Source: Candidatus Pacearchaeota archaeon
GTDB taxonomy: Archaea > Nanobdellota > Nanobdellia > Pacearchaeales > GW2011-AR1
Length of the DNA: 5,689 bases
NCBI GenBank assembly: GCA_018304205.1
Contig: JAGVWR010000027.1
Span: 1 to 5,689, forward strand
Reading direction: 5' to 3'
In this document: positions 5,572-5,689 of the stretch, piece after piece
Layout of the letters: each line of letters starts with the position of its first letter
Position numbering within the stretch: position 1 is the first letter of the stretch
Notes under the pieces: model-generated
What the model was told of the DNA's origin: nothing
What the model saw: the letters and a program-made list of their open reading frames with translations, nothing else
Database searches by the model: none
Made by a program: the position numbers and the translations under genes

Positions 5572-5689
5572 ATATTGTTGTCCCTTTGAATTTCTTCTGC
5601 TTGAGTAAATTTGTAAAGTTTGATAAATCGCTATTTATGATATAAGTTTTTATTTTGTGCCCTCTTATCAGACTTGAAGATTTTTGATC
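5564..5689 (-). CDS. 3' end of an upstream gene (partial), overlapping the RNase P gene by 8 nt
   Basis: On the minus strand an open frame runs from the window edge (5689) to TGA at 5566-5564, 41 codons with no stop and no ATG, GTG or TTG, so its start lies outside the window. The peptide contains LIRGHKIKTYIINSDLSNF and ends LLKQKKFKGTTIYG. The stop lies within the first codons of rnp3 (ATGGATGA), a typical coupled-operon junction. I do not recognise the protein. The strand-helix-strand pattern (YIIN..., NLLKQKKF, KGTTIYG) resembles the N-terminal unit the short Rpp30 lacks, so it could alternatively be the RNase P N-terminus in another frame. Archaeal codon usage (AGA, ATA, AAA) matches the neighbours. 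Confidence 0.55.
   Translation of the reverse strand, partial: DQKSSSLIRGHKIKTYIINSDLSNFTNLLKQKKFKGTTIYG
5581..5586 (-). promoter_or_regulatory. Weak ribosome binding site of the RNase P gene
   Basis: The minus strand reads AAAGGG with a 9-nt spacer to ATG 5571. It is only a partial match to the archaeal SD, but it supports initiation at 5571 inside the end of the upstream reading frame, and hence two coupled genes over a single frameshifted one. Confidence 0.35.

Noticed and set aside
1..5689. CRISPR arrays, insertion sequences, inverted repeats or integration sites
   Set aside because: No regularly spaced repeats, transposase-like frames or terminal inverted repeats were seen on reading both strands. 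The tRNA 3' end has no visible duplicate elsewhere in the window.

Overview
The window is AT-rich archaeal chromosome. The evidence is a tRNA-Trp gene interrupted at position 37/38 by a short intron with a bulge-helix-bulge splice motif, no encoded CCA end, archaeal-type PheRS subunits (PheS with N-terminal winged-helix DNA-binding-like domains, a short PheT), a stand-alone AlaX editing protein, an Rpp30-like RNase P protein, and TATA-type promoters. The compact genes, short RNase P subunit and an overlapping operon suggest a DPANN-like archaeon (Woesearchaeota/Pacearchaeota type). That placement is inference and cannot be settled from this window.

Layout. At the left edge, on the minus strand, lies the start of a small class III signal peptide protein (type IV pilin/archaellin-like), truncated by the window end. 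Just upstream of it, also on the minus strand, is tRNA-Trp(CCA) with an 18-nt intron. A divergent promoter region (about 213-342) then serves the tRNA on one side and, on the other, a plus-strand gene for a 157-aa soluble helical protein of unknown function (343-816). Convergent to that gene is a 131-aa protein of unknown function with two likely membrane segments (827-1222, minus).

The rest of the window is a minus-strand operon, in transcription order: 3' end of an unidentified gene (or RNase P N-terminus), rnp3/Rpp30 (5571-5110), pheS (5100-3586), alaX (3598 or 3589 to 2888) and pheT (2888-1257). The pheS/alaX and alaX/pheT junctions overlap. Genes that probably start transcripts (157-aa, 131-aa, pheS) have no Shine-Dalgarno but a TATA-like element about 24-28 nt before the start codon, as expected for leaderless mRNAs. 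The internal genes alaX and pheT instead have strong GGAG ribosome binding sites with 8-nt spacers.

Functionally, most of the window serves tRNA: maturation (RNase P protein), phenylalanine charging (PheS and PheT form one heterotetramer), editing of mischarged tRNA (AlaX in trans, plus the PheT B3/B4 domain in cis) and a tRNA gene. No mobile element, CRISPR array or clearly new multi-gene system was found. The points most worth checking are the upstream reading frame joined to the short Rpp30, the non-canonical third and fourth zinc-ligand positions in AlaX, AlaX lying between pheS and pheT, and the minimal tRNA-Trp intron.
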